DNA of 64,000 nt from Pseudomonas mendocina. Its GTDB lineage: Bacteria > Pseudomonadota > Gammaproteobacteria > Pseudomonadales > Pseudomonadaceae. The notes under the pieces are model-generated. The model had not been told where the DNA came from. It worked only from the letters and a program-made list of their open reading frames with translations, and made no database searches. Location of the stretch: NCBI RefSeq assembly GCF_900636545.1, contig NZ_LR134290.1, positions 3,472,001 through 3,536,000 of the forward strand, in the 5' to 3' direction. The position numbers were made by a program, and so were the translations under genes. The stretch's first letter is position 1; each line of letters opens with the position of its first letter. This document shows, in pieces, positions 30,260 through 40,244 of the stretch.

Positions 30260-30959
30260 TCAGGGGCACCAATGGATTTCGAGGGGGGAATGCAAGAACG
30301 CGCGAATCGGCAGCTCGGAGGTTTCACCAGGCCGCAGCGCCGCGCCGAGGATGTTCAGTTTCGCCTGGCCCTGGATCGCCAGCAGCGGCAGGCGTGCGCT
30401 GGCCAATACCGGCAGAGTCAGGGTTAGGCGCTGCGCCGGCTCGCTCGGCGCCAGCATCGGCAGCACGCGGCGCGCGCAGTCGGGCTGCAACGCCTGATTC
30501 AGATTGGGGCTGTGCGGGAACAGCGAAGCGGTGTGGCCGTCATCGCCCATGCCCAACACCAGCACGTCTATCGGCGCCAGTTCGGCGACCGCAGCATCAG
30601 CCAGCTCGGCCGCCTGTTCGAGGTTGCCGGCAACCTGATACAGACTGAGAAAACGCGCTTCGGCCGCTGGCCCACGCAGCAGGTGACGACGCACCAGCGC
30701 CTCGTTGCTGCCCGCGTGATTGATCGGCACCCAGCGCTCGTCAGCCAGGCTCACCAGCACCTGCGCCCAGGGCACGTCCTGCTGCGCCAGCGCCTCGAAG
30801 AACGGCACCGGGCTGCGCCCGCCGGAGACGACCAGGGTGGCCTGACCGCGACTGGCAATGGCTTCACGAAGCGCATCGGCCACGCGCACCGCCATCGCCT
30901 GGGCCTGTTGTTCGGCACTGTCGTAGGGGCAGGCCTGTACGCCCTGCGGCAGTTTCAGT

Positions 30960-30973
<14 letters not shown>
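30260..30973 (-). CDS. pgl: 6-phosphogluconolactonase
   Basis: Hydrolyses 6-phosphogluconolactone to 6-phosphogluconate. It has 237 residues, NagB/SOL family, with [28 protein letters not shown] and [17 protein letters not shown]. The ATG at 30973 lies inside the 3' end of zwf (14-base overlap), so translation is coupled. The frame continues five codons upstream to another ATG that is less favoured. Confidence 0.95.
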
Positions 30974-32429
<1,456 letters not shown>

Positions 32430-32491
32430 GAGTTTGTTCTTTTATCAAGATGAACTAGAAATACCGGGTGATACTGCATTTATCAAGAAAA

Positions 32492-32514
32492 AATGTTGTC
32501 ATAGCAACAACATT
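32492..32514. promoter_or_regulatory. HexR operator between zwf and hexR
   Basis: AATGTTGT and ACAACATT are separated by 7 nt, a perfect match to the pseudomonad HexR site TTGT-N7/8-ACAA with extended arms. HexR released by KDPG would derepress zwf-pgl-eda. Confidence 0.85.
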
Positions 32515-32631
32515 TTCCATGGCCACCGATAAGTCAGTGGTGGCCCGAGGGCAGCATCAGTAGGATAGGCCGACCGTTTGGCTAGCCATTGCCCTGCTGC
32601 CAAGCCCGTTAAACCGCTGTTAGGAGCCCCT

Positions 32632-33501
32632 ATGGACCGAGTGCGCAACCTGCTGGAACAGATCCAGAGCCGCCTGGACGACCTGAACAAGGCCGAACGC
32701 AAGGTCGCCGAAGTGATCCTGCACGATCCGCAGCAGGCCACTCGTTTCAGCATCGCCGCACTGGCACAGGCGGCCGGGGTCAGCGAGCCGACGGTCAATC
32801 GCTTCTGCCGCTCGTTCGGCGCCAACGGCTACCCGGAGCTGAAGATGCAGCTGGCGCAGAGCCTGGCCAGTGGCGCTGCCTACGTCAGTCGCGCGGTGTC
32901 CGCCGACGACGGTCCAGAGGCCTACACTCGGAAGATTTTCGGCAGCACCATTGCCTCGCTGGACAGCGCCTGCCAGAGCCTCGACCCGCAACACGTCAGC
33001 CGCGCCGTCGACCTGCTGATCCAGGCACGGCAGATCCACTTCTTCGGCCTCGGCGCCTCGGCCTCGGTGGCGCTGGATGCGCAGCACAAGTTCTTTCGCT
33101 TCAACCTCGCGGTTTCGGCCCACTCCGACGTGCTGATGCAACGCATGATCGCCTCGGTGGCGCACACCGGTGATCTGTTCGTGATCATTTCCTACACCGG
33201 GCGCACCCGCGAGCTGGTGGAAGTGGCGCGCCTGGCACGTGAGAACGGCGCCTCGGTACTCGGCCTCACCGCCGCCGGCTCGCCGCTGGCCAAGGCCAGC
33301 ACCCTGAGCCTGGACATTCCGCTGCCGGAAGACACCGACATCTACATGCCGATGACTTCACGCATCATCCAGCTCACCGTACTCGACGTGCTCGCCACCG
33401 GCGTCACCCTGCGCCGCGGCGTCGACTTCCAGCCGCACCTGCGCAAGATCAAGGAAAGCCTCAGCGCCAGCCGCTACCCGGCGGACGAAGAGCCACTGTA
33501 G
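32632..33501 (+). CDS. hexR: HexR transcriptional repressor (RpiR family)
   Basis: Repressor of glucose/Entner-Doudoroff genes that senses KDPG. It has 289 residues: an N-terminal RpiR helix-turn-helix ([20 protein letters not shown]) and a SIS sugar-phosphate domain ([20 protein letters not shown], then [14 protein letters not shown]). The ATG at 32632 follows TAGGAGCCCC. It is divergent from zwf with the operator between. Confidence 0.95.
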   Translation: MDRVRNLLEQIQSRLDDLNKAERKVAEVILHDPQQATRFSIAALAQAAGVSEPTVNRFCRSFGANGYPELKMQLAQSLASGAAYVSRAVSADDGPEAYTRKIFGSTIASLDSACQSLDPQHVSRAVDLLIQARQIHFFGLGASASVALDAQHKFFRFNLAVSAHSDVLMQRMIASVAHTGDLFVIISYTGRTRELVEVARLARENGASVLGLTAAGSPLAKASTLSLDIPLPEDTDIYMPMTSRIIQLTVLDVLATGVTLRRGVDFQPHLRKIKESLSASRYPADEEPL

Positions 33502-33818
33502 AAATTCGGACAGGGCTTCCCTGCCTAGGCTCCGCACGAAAGTCGTCGAGCGAAGGTCAGGCGAAGCAGAACAGGTGAGAAACAGACTGGGCTCGCATTC
33601 GAGCGCACGAGCGATAAGCGAGCAGTACTCGCTTCGCGCGCTCTAAAGCGCGTTAACCACACGCGGCTTGCCGAACCTGTTTTTAACGAAGCATCACCGA
33701 GCGCAGGTACTGTCACAGAGCCTGGGTTGCGGTCGTGAAAACCTGCCCATATCGCTCAGGCAAATCAAATCGCATCTGGTAGGCTTGCCGGCTTTCCAGA
33801 AAGCCCAGGCCTCACTCC
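33502..33818. other. Spacer after hexR without a gene
   Basis: 317 bp. It holds two adjacent small dyads (AAGCGAG-N5-CTCGCTT at 33616-33634 and CGCGCT-N4-AGCGCG at 33637-33652) that may act as transcript ends. No convincing open frame, RNA gene or promoter pair was seen beyond the presumed promoter of the following transporter. Confidence 0.4.
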
Positions 33819-34766
33819 ATGCAAGCACTGATCGCCCTCAGCCGTTTCATCGGCAACACCTTCGCCGTCTGGGTGTTGCTGTTCGCCGTCATGGCCTTCT
33901 TCCAACCCAGCTGGTTCCTGCCACTGACCGCCTGGATCGTCCCGTTGCTCGGACTGATCATGTTCGGCATGGGCCTGACCCTCAAAGGCGCGGACTTCCA
34001 GGAAGTCGCCCGTCGCCCGCTGGCCGTGCTGCTTGGCGTACTGGCCCAGTTCATCATCATGCCCTGCACCGCCTGGCTGCTGTGCCAGGTATTCGCGCTG
34101 CCGCCGGAAATCGCCGTGGGGGTGATTCTGGTCGGCTGCTGCCCGGGCGGCACTGCCTCCAACGTGATCACCTGGTTCGCCCGTGGCGACCTGGCGCTGT
34201 CGGTGTCGATCACCGCCGTCACCACCCTGCTCGCCCCGCTGGTCACCCCGGCGCTGATCTGGATGCTGGCCTCGGAATGGCTGCCAGTGTCGTTCAGCGC
34301 CATGTTCATCTCCATCCTCAAGATGGTGCTGCTGCCCATCGCCCTGGGTCTAATCGCCCAGCGCCTGCTCGGCGAGCGGGTGAAGACCGCGGTCGAGGTG
34401 CTGCCGCTGATTTCCGTGGTGAGCATCGTCGCCATCGTCGCTGCGGTCGTCGCCGCCAGCCAGGGCAAGATCGCCGAATCGGGCCTGCTGATCATGGCCG
34501 TGGTGATCCTCCACAACGGCATCGGCCTGGGCCTGGGCTATCTGACCGGGCGCCTGTTCGGCATGTCGCTGGCGCAGCGCAAGACGCTGTCGATCGAAGT
34601 CGGCATGCAGAACTCCGGCCTCGGCGCCGCACTGGCCAGCGCACACTTCAGCCCGCTGGCCGCCGTGCCCAGCGCCCTGTTCAGCGTCTGGCACAACCTG
34701 TCCGGCCCGCTGCTGGCGACCCTGTACCGCCGCATGGGCCAGAACGCCAAGCACAGCGCAGACTGA
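33819..34766 (+). CDS. Bile acid:sodium symporter (BASS) family transporter
   Basis: A ten-helix inner-membrane carrier of 315 residues. Signature segments are GLIMFGMGLTLKGADF, LVGCCPGGTASNVITWFARG (sodium-site crossover) and SIEVGMQNSGLGAALASAHF. Bacterial members carry pantoate, pyruvate or other organic anions, so the substrate is undetermined. A longer overlapping frame starting at 33668 in another phase is not coding. It is monocistronic. Confidence 0.9.
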   Translation: MQALIALSRFIGNTFAVWVLLFAVMAFFQPSWFLPLTAWIVPLLGLIMFGMGLTLKGADFQEVARRPLAVLLGVLAQFIIMPCTAWLLCQVFALPPEIAVGVILVGCCPGGTASNVITWFARGDLALSVSITAVTTLLAPLVTPALIWMLASEWLPVSFSAMFISILKMVLLPIALGLIAQRLLGERVKTAVEVLPLISVVSIVAIVAAVVAASQGKIAESGLLIMAVVILHNGIGLGLGYLTGRLFGMSLAQRKTLSIEVGMQNSGLGAALASAHFSPLAAVPSALFSVWHNLSGPLLATLYRRMGQNAKHSAD

Positions 34767-34835
34767 TTCAGCATCTCGCACCAATCCGGGGCACCTTGCC
34801 CCGGACGCGTCAATGTGCACAATAATGGCGCACGC

Positions 34836-34887
34836 GAGGACGACCTCCACACCCTGAGCCCAGGGTGGCTCATCCGGGGACGGCCCC
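34836..34887 (+). promoter_or_regulatory. Guanidine-II (mini-ykkC) riboswitch
   Basis: Two hairpins with the diagnostic loops: GAGG-ACGA-CCTC (34836-34847) and GGGG-ACGG-CCCC (34876-34887), upstream of a SugE/Gdx gene. The linker holds a further ACCCT/AGGGT stem. ACCTCCA (34843-34849) is complementary to the Shine-Dalgarno TGGAGGT (34897-34903), so the ligand-bound first hairpin would free the ribosome site: translational ON control by guanidinium. Confidence 0.9.
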
Positions 34888-34907
34888 TTCAGCCACTGGA
34901 GGTGACT

Positions 34908-35222
34908 ATGTCCTGGATCATTCTGTTTCTCGCCGGCCTGTTCGAGGTCGGCTGGGCCATCGGCCTGAAATACACCGAAGGCTTCACCCGCCCCTTGCCA
35001 ACGGCGCTGACCGTCTGCGCCATGCTGGTCAGCCTCGGCCTGCTCGGCCTGGCGATGAAGGAACTGCCGCTGGGTACCGCCTACGCCATCTGGACCGGCG
35101 TCGGCGCCGTGGGCACGGTGATCGCCGGCATCATCCTGTTCGGCGAGTCGATGGCGCTGCTGCGCCTGGCCAGCGTGGCGCTGATCGTCTGCGGCTTGAT
35201 CGGGCTCAAGTTGAGCCATTAG
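34908..35222 (+). CDS. gdx: Guanidinium exporter, small multidrug resistance family (SugE/Gdx)
   Basis: A dual-topology four-helix SMR protein of 104 residues that exports guanidinium in exchange for protons. It contains the active Glu in [16 protein letters not shown], and the Gdx-type [20 protein letters not shown]. The ATG at 34908 is preceded by TGGAGGTGAC, whose accessibility is set by the guanidine-II riboswitch. The riboswitch supports the Gdx assignment over a broad quaternary-ammonium pump (older name sugE). Confidence 0.93.
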   Translation: MSWIILFLAGLFEVGWAIGLKYTEGFTRPLPTALTVCAMLVSLGLLGLAMKELPLGTAYAIWTGVGAVGTVIAGIILFGESMALLRLASVALIVCGLIGLKLSH

Positions 35223-35241
35223 AAAGTCGGAATACAGATTC

Positions 35242-35334
35242 GTGGGAGGCGCTTTAGCGGCGAATCGCGGCTGCAACTGCAGGGATGCAGGAGGTAGAGC
35301 GAAGCAGGATGCCCGAGCCGAAAGCCCCTCCCAC
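35242..35334. repeat. MITE-like element, left copy
   Basis: 93 bp with terminal inverted repeats GTGGGAGGCGCTTT and AAAGCCCCTCCCAC and a core CTGCAGGGATGCAGGAGGTA. Nearly identical, in inverted orientation, to 37329-37424. It ends just after the stop side of the acyltransferase gene. Confidence 0.8.
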
Positions 35335-35344
35335 ATGATTCAAG

Positions 35345-37219
35345 TCAACGCCAATCCCCACGCAAGGCCGCCACCTGCGCCTGCAACGCCTCGCGCTTGG
35401 CCTGCTCCGGCGCAATCGGCGCTCCAGCCACTAGGCACACCCGCGACCACAGGCGCTTGAACAGCCCTTTGTGCGGGGCGCGACTGAAGAAGCTGCCCCA
35501 CAAGCCTTGCAGCGCCATGGGGATCACCGGCACCGGATTTTCTTCGAGGATGCGCTCGACCCCGGCCTTGAACTCGTCGATCTCGCCATCCCCGGTCAGT
35601 TTGCCCTCGGGGAAGATGCACACCAGCTCGCCATTGCGCAGGTACTCGGCGATCTTCTTGAACGCAGCGTCGTAGATCAGCAGATCCTCGTTGCGCCCGG
35701 CAATCGGCACGGTGCCGGCGGTGCGGAAGACGAAGTTGAGCACCGGCAGATCGTAGATCTTGTAGTACATGACGAAGCGCACCGGCCGGCGGATGGCGCC
35801 ACCGATCAGCAGCGCATCGACGAACGATACGTGGTTGCACACCAGCACCGCTGCCCCTTCATCAGGGATCACGTCCAGCCCCTTGTGCTCGACGCGGTAC
35901 ATCGAATGCCCCAGCAGCCAGATGAGAAAACGCATGCTGAATTCGGGGACGATCTTGAAGATGTAGCTGTTGACCGCGATGTTCATCAGCGACACCACCA
36001 GGAACAGCTGCGGAATCGACAGCCCGGCGACGCTCAGGAACAGGATCGCGGCAATGGCCGACGCCACCATGAACAGCGCATTGAGGATGTTGTTCGCCGC
36101 GATCACCCGCGCGCGCTCATGCTCGGCGGTGCGCGACTGGATCAGCGCGTACAGCGGCACGATGTAGAAGCCGCCGAACAGACCGATGCCGAGGATGCAG
36201 CCGAGAATCCACCAGGCCTGGCCATGGCCCAGCAGCGCCAGCCAGTCATGCGGCGCAGCACCTTCGGGGAAACCACCGGAGAACCACCAGAGCAGGATGC
36301 CGAACAGGGTCAGGCCGATGGAGCCGAACGGCACCAGGCCAATCTCCACCTTGTGCCCGCTCATGCGCTCGCAGAGCATCGAGCCCAGGCCGATGCCCAG
36401 CGAGAACACGGTGAGAATCAGCGTCACCACGCTCTCGTCGCCGTACAACCACTCCTTGGCGTAGGCCGGAATCTGCGTCAGGTAGATCGCGCCGAGAAAC
36501 CAGAACCAGGAGTTGCCCACCAGCGAGCGCGACACCGCCGGGCGCTGCCCCAGGCCGAGCTTGAGGATGGCCCAGGACTGGCGAAAGATATTCCAGTCCA
36601 GCGGCAGCCCCGGCATTGCCGCCGACGCCTTGGGAATGCCCAGGCTGGCCAGATAGCCGAGCAGCGCCACACCGACCACCGAACCGGCGACGATGGGCGC
36701 ATAGCTGCTGCTGGCCATCATGATGCCGGCGCCAATGGTGCCGGCGAGAATCGCCAGGAAAGTGCCCATTTCCACCAGGGCGTTGCCACCCACCAGCTCC
36801 TCTTCCTTCAGGTGCTGCGGCAGGATCGAATACTTGACCGGGCCGAATAGCGCCGACTGCGTGCCCATGGCGAACAGCACGGCGAGCATCAGCGGCAGGT
36901 TGTCCAGCAGCACACCGGCAGCGCCGGCGAGCATGATGCCGATCTCGGCGAACTTGATCTTGCGGATCAGCGAGTCCTTGGCGAATTTCTCGCCGAACTG
37001 CCCACCGAGGGCGGAGAACAGAAAGAACGGCAGGATGAACAACAAGGCGCAGAGGTTGACCAGCAGATCGCGGTCGGCGCCCGTGTTGAGCTTGAAGAGG
37101 ATGGCGAGAATCAGCGACTGCTTGAAGATGTTGTCGTTGAAGGCGCCGAGCAATTGCGTCACGAAAAACGGCAGGAAGCGCTTCTTGCCGAGCAGGGCGA
37201 ATTGCGATTGTTGGGTCAT
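35345..37219 (-). CDS. MFS transporter fused to 1-acylglycerol-3-phosphate acyltransferase
   Basis: A fusion of 624 residues: residues about 1-420 form an LplT-like major facilitator (MTQQSQFALLGKKRFLPFFV, then VTQLLGAFNDNIFKQSLIL), and the rest a PlsC domain with the catalytic NHVSFVDALL and FPEGKLTGDG. Such proteins take up lysophospholipids and reacylate them at the inner membrane. The usual extra AMP-ligase domain of Aas fusions is absent here. The ATG at 37219 (GAGGACCATGGACG upstream) is chosen; the frame upstream runs into a repeat. It is bracketed by inverted about 95-bp repeats. Confidence 0.88.
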   Translation of the reverse strand: MTQQSQFALLGKKRFLPFFVTQLLGAFNDNIFKQSLILAILFKLNTGADRDLLVNLCALLFILPFFLFSALGGQFGEKFAKDSLIRKIKFAEIGIMLAGAAGVLLDNLPLMLAVLFAMGTQSALFGPVKYSILPQHLKEEELVGGNALVEMGTFLAILAGTIGAGIMMASSSYAPIVAGSVVGVALLGYLASLGIPKASAAMPGLPLDWNIFRQSWAILKLGLGQRPAVSRSLVGNSWFWFLGAIYLTQIPAYAKEWLYGDESVVTLILTVFSLGIGLGSMLCERMSGHKVEIGLVPFGSIGLTLFGILLWWFSGGFPEGAAPHDWLALLGHGQAWWILGCILGIGLFGGFYIVPLYALIQSRTAEHERARVIAANNILNALFMVASAIAAILFLSVAGLSIPQLFLVVSLMNIAVNSYIFKIVPEFSMRFLIWLLGHSMYRVEHKGLDVIPDEGAAVLVCNHVSFVDALLIGGAIRRPVRFVMYYKIYDLPVLNFVFRTAGTVPIAGRNEDLLIYDAAFKKIAEYLRNGELVCIFPEGKLTGDGEIDEFKAGVERILEENPVPVIPMALQGLWGSFFSRAPHKGLFKRLWSRVCLVAGAPIAPEQAKREALQAQVAALRGDWR

Positions 37220-37328
37220 CGTCCATGGTCCTCGCGGGAGTCGGTTTTTGCCCGCACAGGCATTTGACTGCAAATCGCCCCACGAAAGCCACAGGGCAAA
37301 TGCGAACGCCTTGGCGGTTCCCTCCTTC

Positions 37329-37424
37329 GTGGAAGGGCTTTCGGCTCGGGCATCCTGCTTCGCCCTACCTCCTGCATCCATGCAGTCGTAGCCGCGATGC
37401 TTTCGCCGCTGAAGCGCCTCCTAC
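37329..37424. repeat. MITE-like element, right copy (inverted)
   Basis: A 96-bp reverse-complement match to 35242-35334, including the core GGATGCAGGAGGTAGGGCGA and both termini. The two copies flank the 1.9-kb MFS-acyltransferase gene as a large inverted repeat. Confidence 0.8.
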
Positions 37425-37450
37425 AACGCGCGCGCCACTGAACGCGGCGC

Positions 37451-37482
37451 AAAAAAAACGGCAGCCCAATCGGGCTACCGTT
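37451..37482 (-). terminator. Rho-independent terminator of the candidate sRNA
   Basis: AACGG-N-AGCCC arms pair with GGGCT-N-CCGTT around a 4-nt loop, followed on the minus strand by T8. Confidence 0.85.
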
Positions 37483-37580
37483 CTCGAACTCGGAGAAAAC
37501 GTCAGTGCCCTCGCACTGACTACAACCTCACCTGCACTCCCTGGGGGAATGCCAGCGCAGTCTGACAAAAGCCAGGCACA
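37451..37580 (-). ncRNA. Candidate small RNA on the minus strand, opposite-facing to pcpS
   Basis: About 130 nt ending in a strong intrinsic terminator with eight T residues. No minus-strand gene lies upstream that could use this terminator. Internal hairpins are GTCAGTGC-GAGG-GCACTGAC (37501-37520) and a CTGCACTCC/AGCGCAG stem (37532-37560). A sigmaS-like extended -10 GCTAAAC (37587-37593, minus strand) and a TTTACA element (37617-37622) lie upstream. No open frame of note. A sigmaS-dependent pseudomonad sRNA such as RgsA/P16 is one family to compare; identity not claimed. Confidence 0.6.
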
Positions 37581-37665
37581 GCGTCCGTTTAGCTTTGTTA
37601 ACTGCCTGCAAAGAAATGTAAACGGCGGATGACTGCACGGTCCATGGCGCGGCACAATCGCGCCC

Positions 37666-38370
37666 ATGAATGCCTACCACCCCGCCTGCTGCAGCCCCCT
37701 CGACGACCACGACCCGCTCCCGCGCCCGCTCGCAGGCGCGCAGTTGATCAGCACGCGCTTCGACCCTGCCCTGCTCGCCGAAGACGACCTCGCCCGCTGC
37801 GGCATTCCCCCCGTGCGCGGCGTCGCCAAGCGCCAGGCCGAATACCTGGCCGGACGTCTGTGCGCACGCGAGGCGCTACGCCGCGTGAGCGGCCGGGCCA
37901 GCGTACCGGCGGTGGGCGAGGACCGCGCCCCGCAATGGCCACATGGCGTGGTCGGCTCCATCACCCACGGCGACAACTGGGCCGCAGCGCTGGTCGCAGC
38001 AGACAGCCGATGGAGAGGCCTGGGCCTGGATGTAGAGCGCCTGTTACCGGCCGAACGCGCCCAGCGTCTGCAGGGCGAAATCCTCACCGCCGCCGAACTG
38101 CGGGGCCTGCAGGGCCTGGATGAAGAAAGCCGCGCCGCGCGCATCAGCCTGACCTTCTCGCTCAAGGAAAGCCTGTTCAAGGCGCTGTACCCGCTGACCC
38201 TGACGCGCTTCTACTTCCATGACGCCGAGCTGCTGGACATCGATCAGCACAGCGCGCGCCTGCGCCTGCTGATCGACCTGCACCCGGACTGGCGTGAAGG
38301 TGCCGAGCTGGATGGCCAGTTCGTGCTGTTCGATAACAAGGTGCTGAGCCTGGTGGCCGTGGCGGCGTGA
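37666..38370 (+). CDS. pcpS: 4'-phosphopantetheinyl transferase (EntD/PcpS type)
   Basis: Transfers phosphopantetheine from CoA to acyl and peptidyl carrier proteins. It has 234 residues. The family motifs are VVGSITHGDNWAAAL, GLGLDVE (Mg ligands) and FSLKESLFKALYP. It resembles the single broad-range PcpS of P. aeruginosa. No strong ribosome site is seen before the ATG. It is monocistronic, divergent from the candidate sRNA. Confidence 0.92.
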   Translation: MNAYHPACCSPLDDHDPLPRPLAGAQLISTRFDPALLAEDDLARCGIPPVRGVAKRQAEYLAGRLCAREALRRVSGRASVPAVGEDRAPQWPHGVVGSITHGDNWAAALVAADSRWRGLGLDVERLLPAERAQRLQGEILTAAELRGLQGLDEESRAARISLTFSLKESLFKALYPLTLTRFYFHDAELLDIDQHSARLRLLIDLHPDWREGAELDGQFVLFDNKVLSLVAVAA

Positions 38371-38475
38371 TCAAGCGCCCCGACGTACATTGATAAGCCG
38401 GTGCGCGCGGCGCACCCTTCAAAGCCGGCGGCGGTCACGACGTAGCCCGGATTTCATGCTGGCTGGATAGAGCTA

Positions 38476-38536
38476 TCGCGGCTGAAGCCGCTCCCACGGG
38501 ACCTGTGAGCCTCTGTAGGAGCGGCTTCAGCCGCGA
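38476..38536. repeat. Inverted pair of REP elements after pcpS
   Basis: TCGCGGCTGAAGCCGCTCCCA faces GTAGGAGCGGCTTCAGCCGC. The same 266-bp spacer has GGTGCGC...GCGCACC palindromes near 38400 and 38598. No gene was seen in the spacer. Confidence 0.8.
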
Positions 38537-38636
38537 TGCTTTTGGCCGCGCTCAATCGCCCCGGATTGCATTCGGGCTACAGCGCAGGCAAAAAATCGGT
38601 GCGCACAGCGCACCAGGCCCAACACGCAATCGCGCC

Positions 38637-40244
38637 CTACTCCCCCTGCCGCCGCGGCCATACCAGGCTGAAACGCGCGCCGCCGAGACTTTCGCTACGC
38701 CCGATCTGCGCGCGGCCGCCGTGCCAGTAGATGATCCTACGCACGATGGACAGCCCCAGGCCATGCCCACCAGAGGCCCGCGTGCGACTGTCATCGAGGC
38801 GCAGGAAGGGGCTGAACAGGCGTTCCCAGGCTTCCTCCGGCACGCCCGGCCCGTCGTCTTCGACATCGATGCGGCAACGCTTGTAGCCGACCTGGCAACT
38901 GATCGACACCCTGCCTTCGGCATAACGCATGGCGTTGCTCACCAGGTTCTGCAGGGCGCGATGCAGGTAACGCGGCTCGGCTTCGACCCAGCAGGCACCG
39001 TCAGACTGCACGCTGAGCACCGCACCGCATTCCACATGCACCTTGTTGCTCAGGGGCGCCAGCTCGTCGATCACCTGGTCGATCAGCGCTCTGAGCTCCA
39101 CCTGCTGGAAATTCAACGCCGGCGAGCCCTGCTCCAGGCGCGCGTAGGTCAGCATCTCGTCGACCAGCTTGTCGAGGTCCTGGATATCGCTGTCCATGCC
39201 ATCCATGTACTTGCGCCGGGCACTTTCGTTGGGTGCGTCGGCGATCATCTCCAGGCCGAAGCGCAAGCGCGCCACCGGCGTGCGCAACTCGTGGGACACC
39301 GCCCGCACCAGCTCACGCTGCGTGCTCAGGGACGTCTGCAGGTGCTCGGCCATGGCGTTGAAGCTGCTGGCCAGGCGCCCCACCGAGTCCGCGCCGCGCG
39401 TCGGCACGCGCGCATCCAGGCGGCCGCTGGCGATATGCGTAGCCGCGCTTTCCAGCGCACGCAGGCGCTGCTCCAGCGAGCGCACCAGTAGATAGACGAT
39501 CAAACCGATCAGGCTCAGGCCCAGCGCGCCGATCAGCACCAGCAACTGCGGCGGATAGGGGTTCATCTGGTACAGCGGGCCGATTTCCAGCACCCAGGGC
39601 GTATCGACGATGCCGGAAAACACATAGATGGAGTCGCCCCCCTTGCCCAGCGCCATCACCGTATCGCCCTCGTCGATACGCCGACGCTGGTCGAGGTCGA
39701 TGGTGGCCTCTTCGAGTCGCACCAGCTGCAGGTCGAAGCCGAACTGCTTGGCCGCCTTCAGCTCAGCCAGGCGCTGCGGCTGCTCATGCACCGGGTAGCG
39801 CACCAGCTCGTCGATCAGCAGGTAGTTGGTAGCGCGCGCCAGCTGCTCGCTGATCTGCTGGATCTCACCCGTCAGCAGCAGCGGCTGCTTGCCATCGAGC
39901 AGGCCGTAGACCTTGGCCGAGTGCGGGCCGGTCTGTTGCACCAGCACGTGGCCGCGTTGCAGCCGGTTGCGCTCGCTGCTGTCCAGCGGCACATCGCTCA
40001 GGGCCTGCAGCTCCAGCGGGATACCCAGCAGGCGCGACCACACCACCAGGGCGCGCTTGCGCTCCACCTCGTTCATTGGCAACAGGTTATCCGCCATCAG
40101 ACGGAAAGTGCCGCGCGCCAGTCCTTCACGGTACTGGTCGCCGCGCACCTCGTTGACCAGATGCAGCGTACCGACGCCCAGCAGCGCCACCAGCACCAGC
40201 GCGGCGAGCATGCCGCCATAGATGCGCAGGAAGATCGAGTTCAT
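38637..40244 (-). CDS. Sensor histidine kinase (RstB-like)
   Basis: A membrane kinase of 535 residues: TM1 near 8-28, a periplasmic domain to about 275, TM2 (LLVLIGALGLSLIGLIVYLL), HAMP, H-box AVSHELRTPVARLRFGLEM, N-box NLVSNAMRYA and G-box GGHGLGLSIVRRI. It starts at ATG 40244 in an ATGA overlap with the acetyltransferase gene; a longer frame upstream overlaps that gene and is rejected. It forms an operon with the response regulator at 40822-41547. The arrangement matches the PA1157/PA1158-type system next to nrdA. Confidence 0.9.
   Translation of the reverse strand: MNSIFLRIYGGMLAALVLVALLGVGTLHLVNEVRGDQYREGLARGTFRLMADNLLPMNEVERKRALVVWSRLLGIPLELQALSDVPLDSSERNRLQRGHVLVQQTGPHSAKVYGLLDGKQPLLLTGEIQQISEQLARATNYLLIDELVRYPVHEQPQRLAELKAAKQFGFDLQLVRLEEATIDLDQRRRIDEGDTVMALGKGGDSIYVFSGIVDTPWVLEIGPLYQMNPYPPQLLVLIGALGLSLIGLIVYLLVRSLEQRLRALESAATHIASGRLDARVPTRGADSVGRLASSFNAMAEHLQTSLSTQRELVRAVSHELRTPVARLRFGLEMIADAPNESARRKYMDGMDSDIQDLDKLVDEMLTYARLEQGSPALNFQQVELRALIDQVIDELAPLSNKVHVECGAVLSVQSDGACWVEAEPRYLHRALQNLVSNAMRYAEGRVSISCQVGYKRCRIDVEDDGPGVPEEAWERLFSPFLRLDDSRTRASGGHGLGLSIVRRIIYWHGGRAQIGRSESLGGARFSLVWPRRQGE

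Noticed and set aside
33668..34825. Open frame of 385 codons overlapping the BASS transporter in another phase
   Set aside because: Arg/Pro/His-rich translation without hydrophobic segments; the phase starting at 33819 gives a clear membrane carrier.
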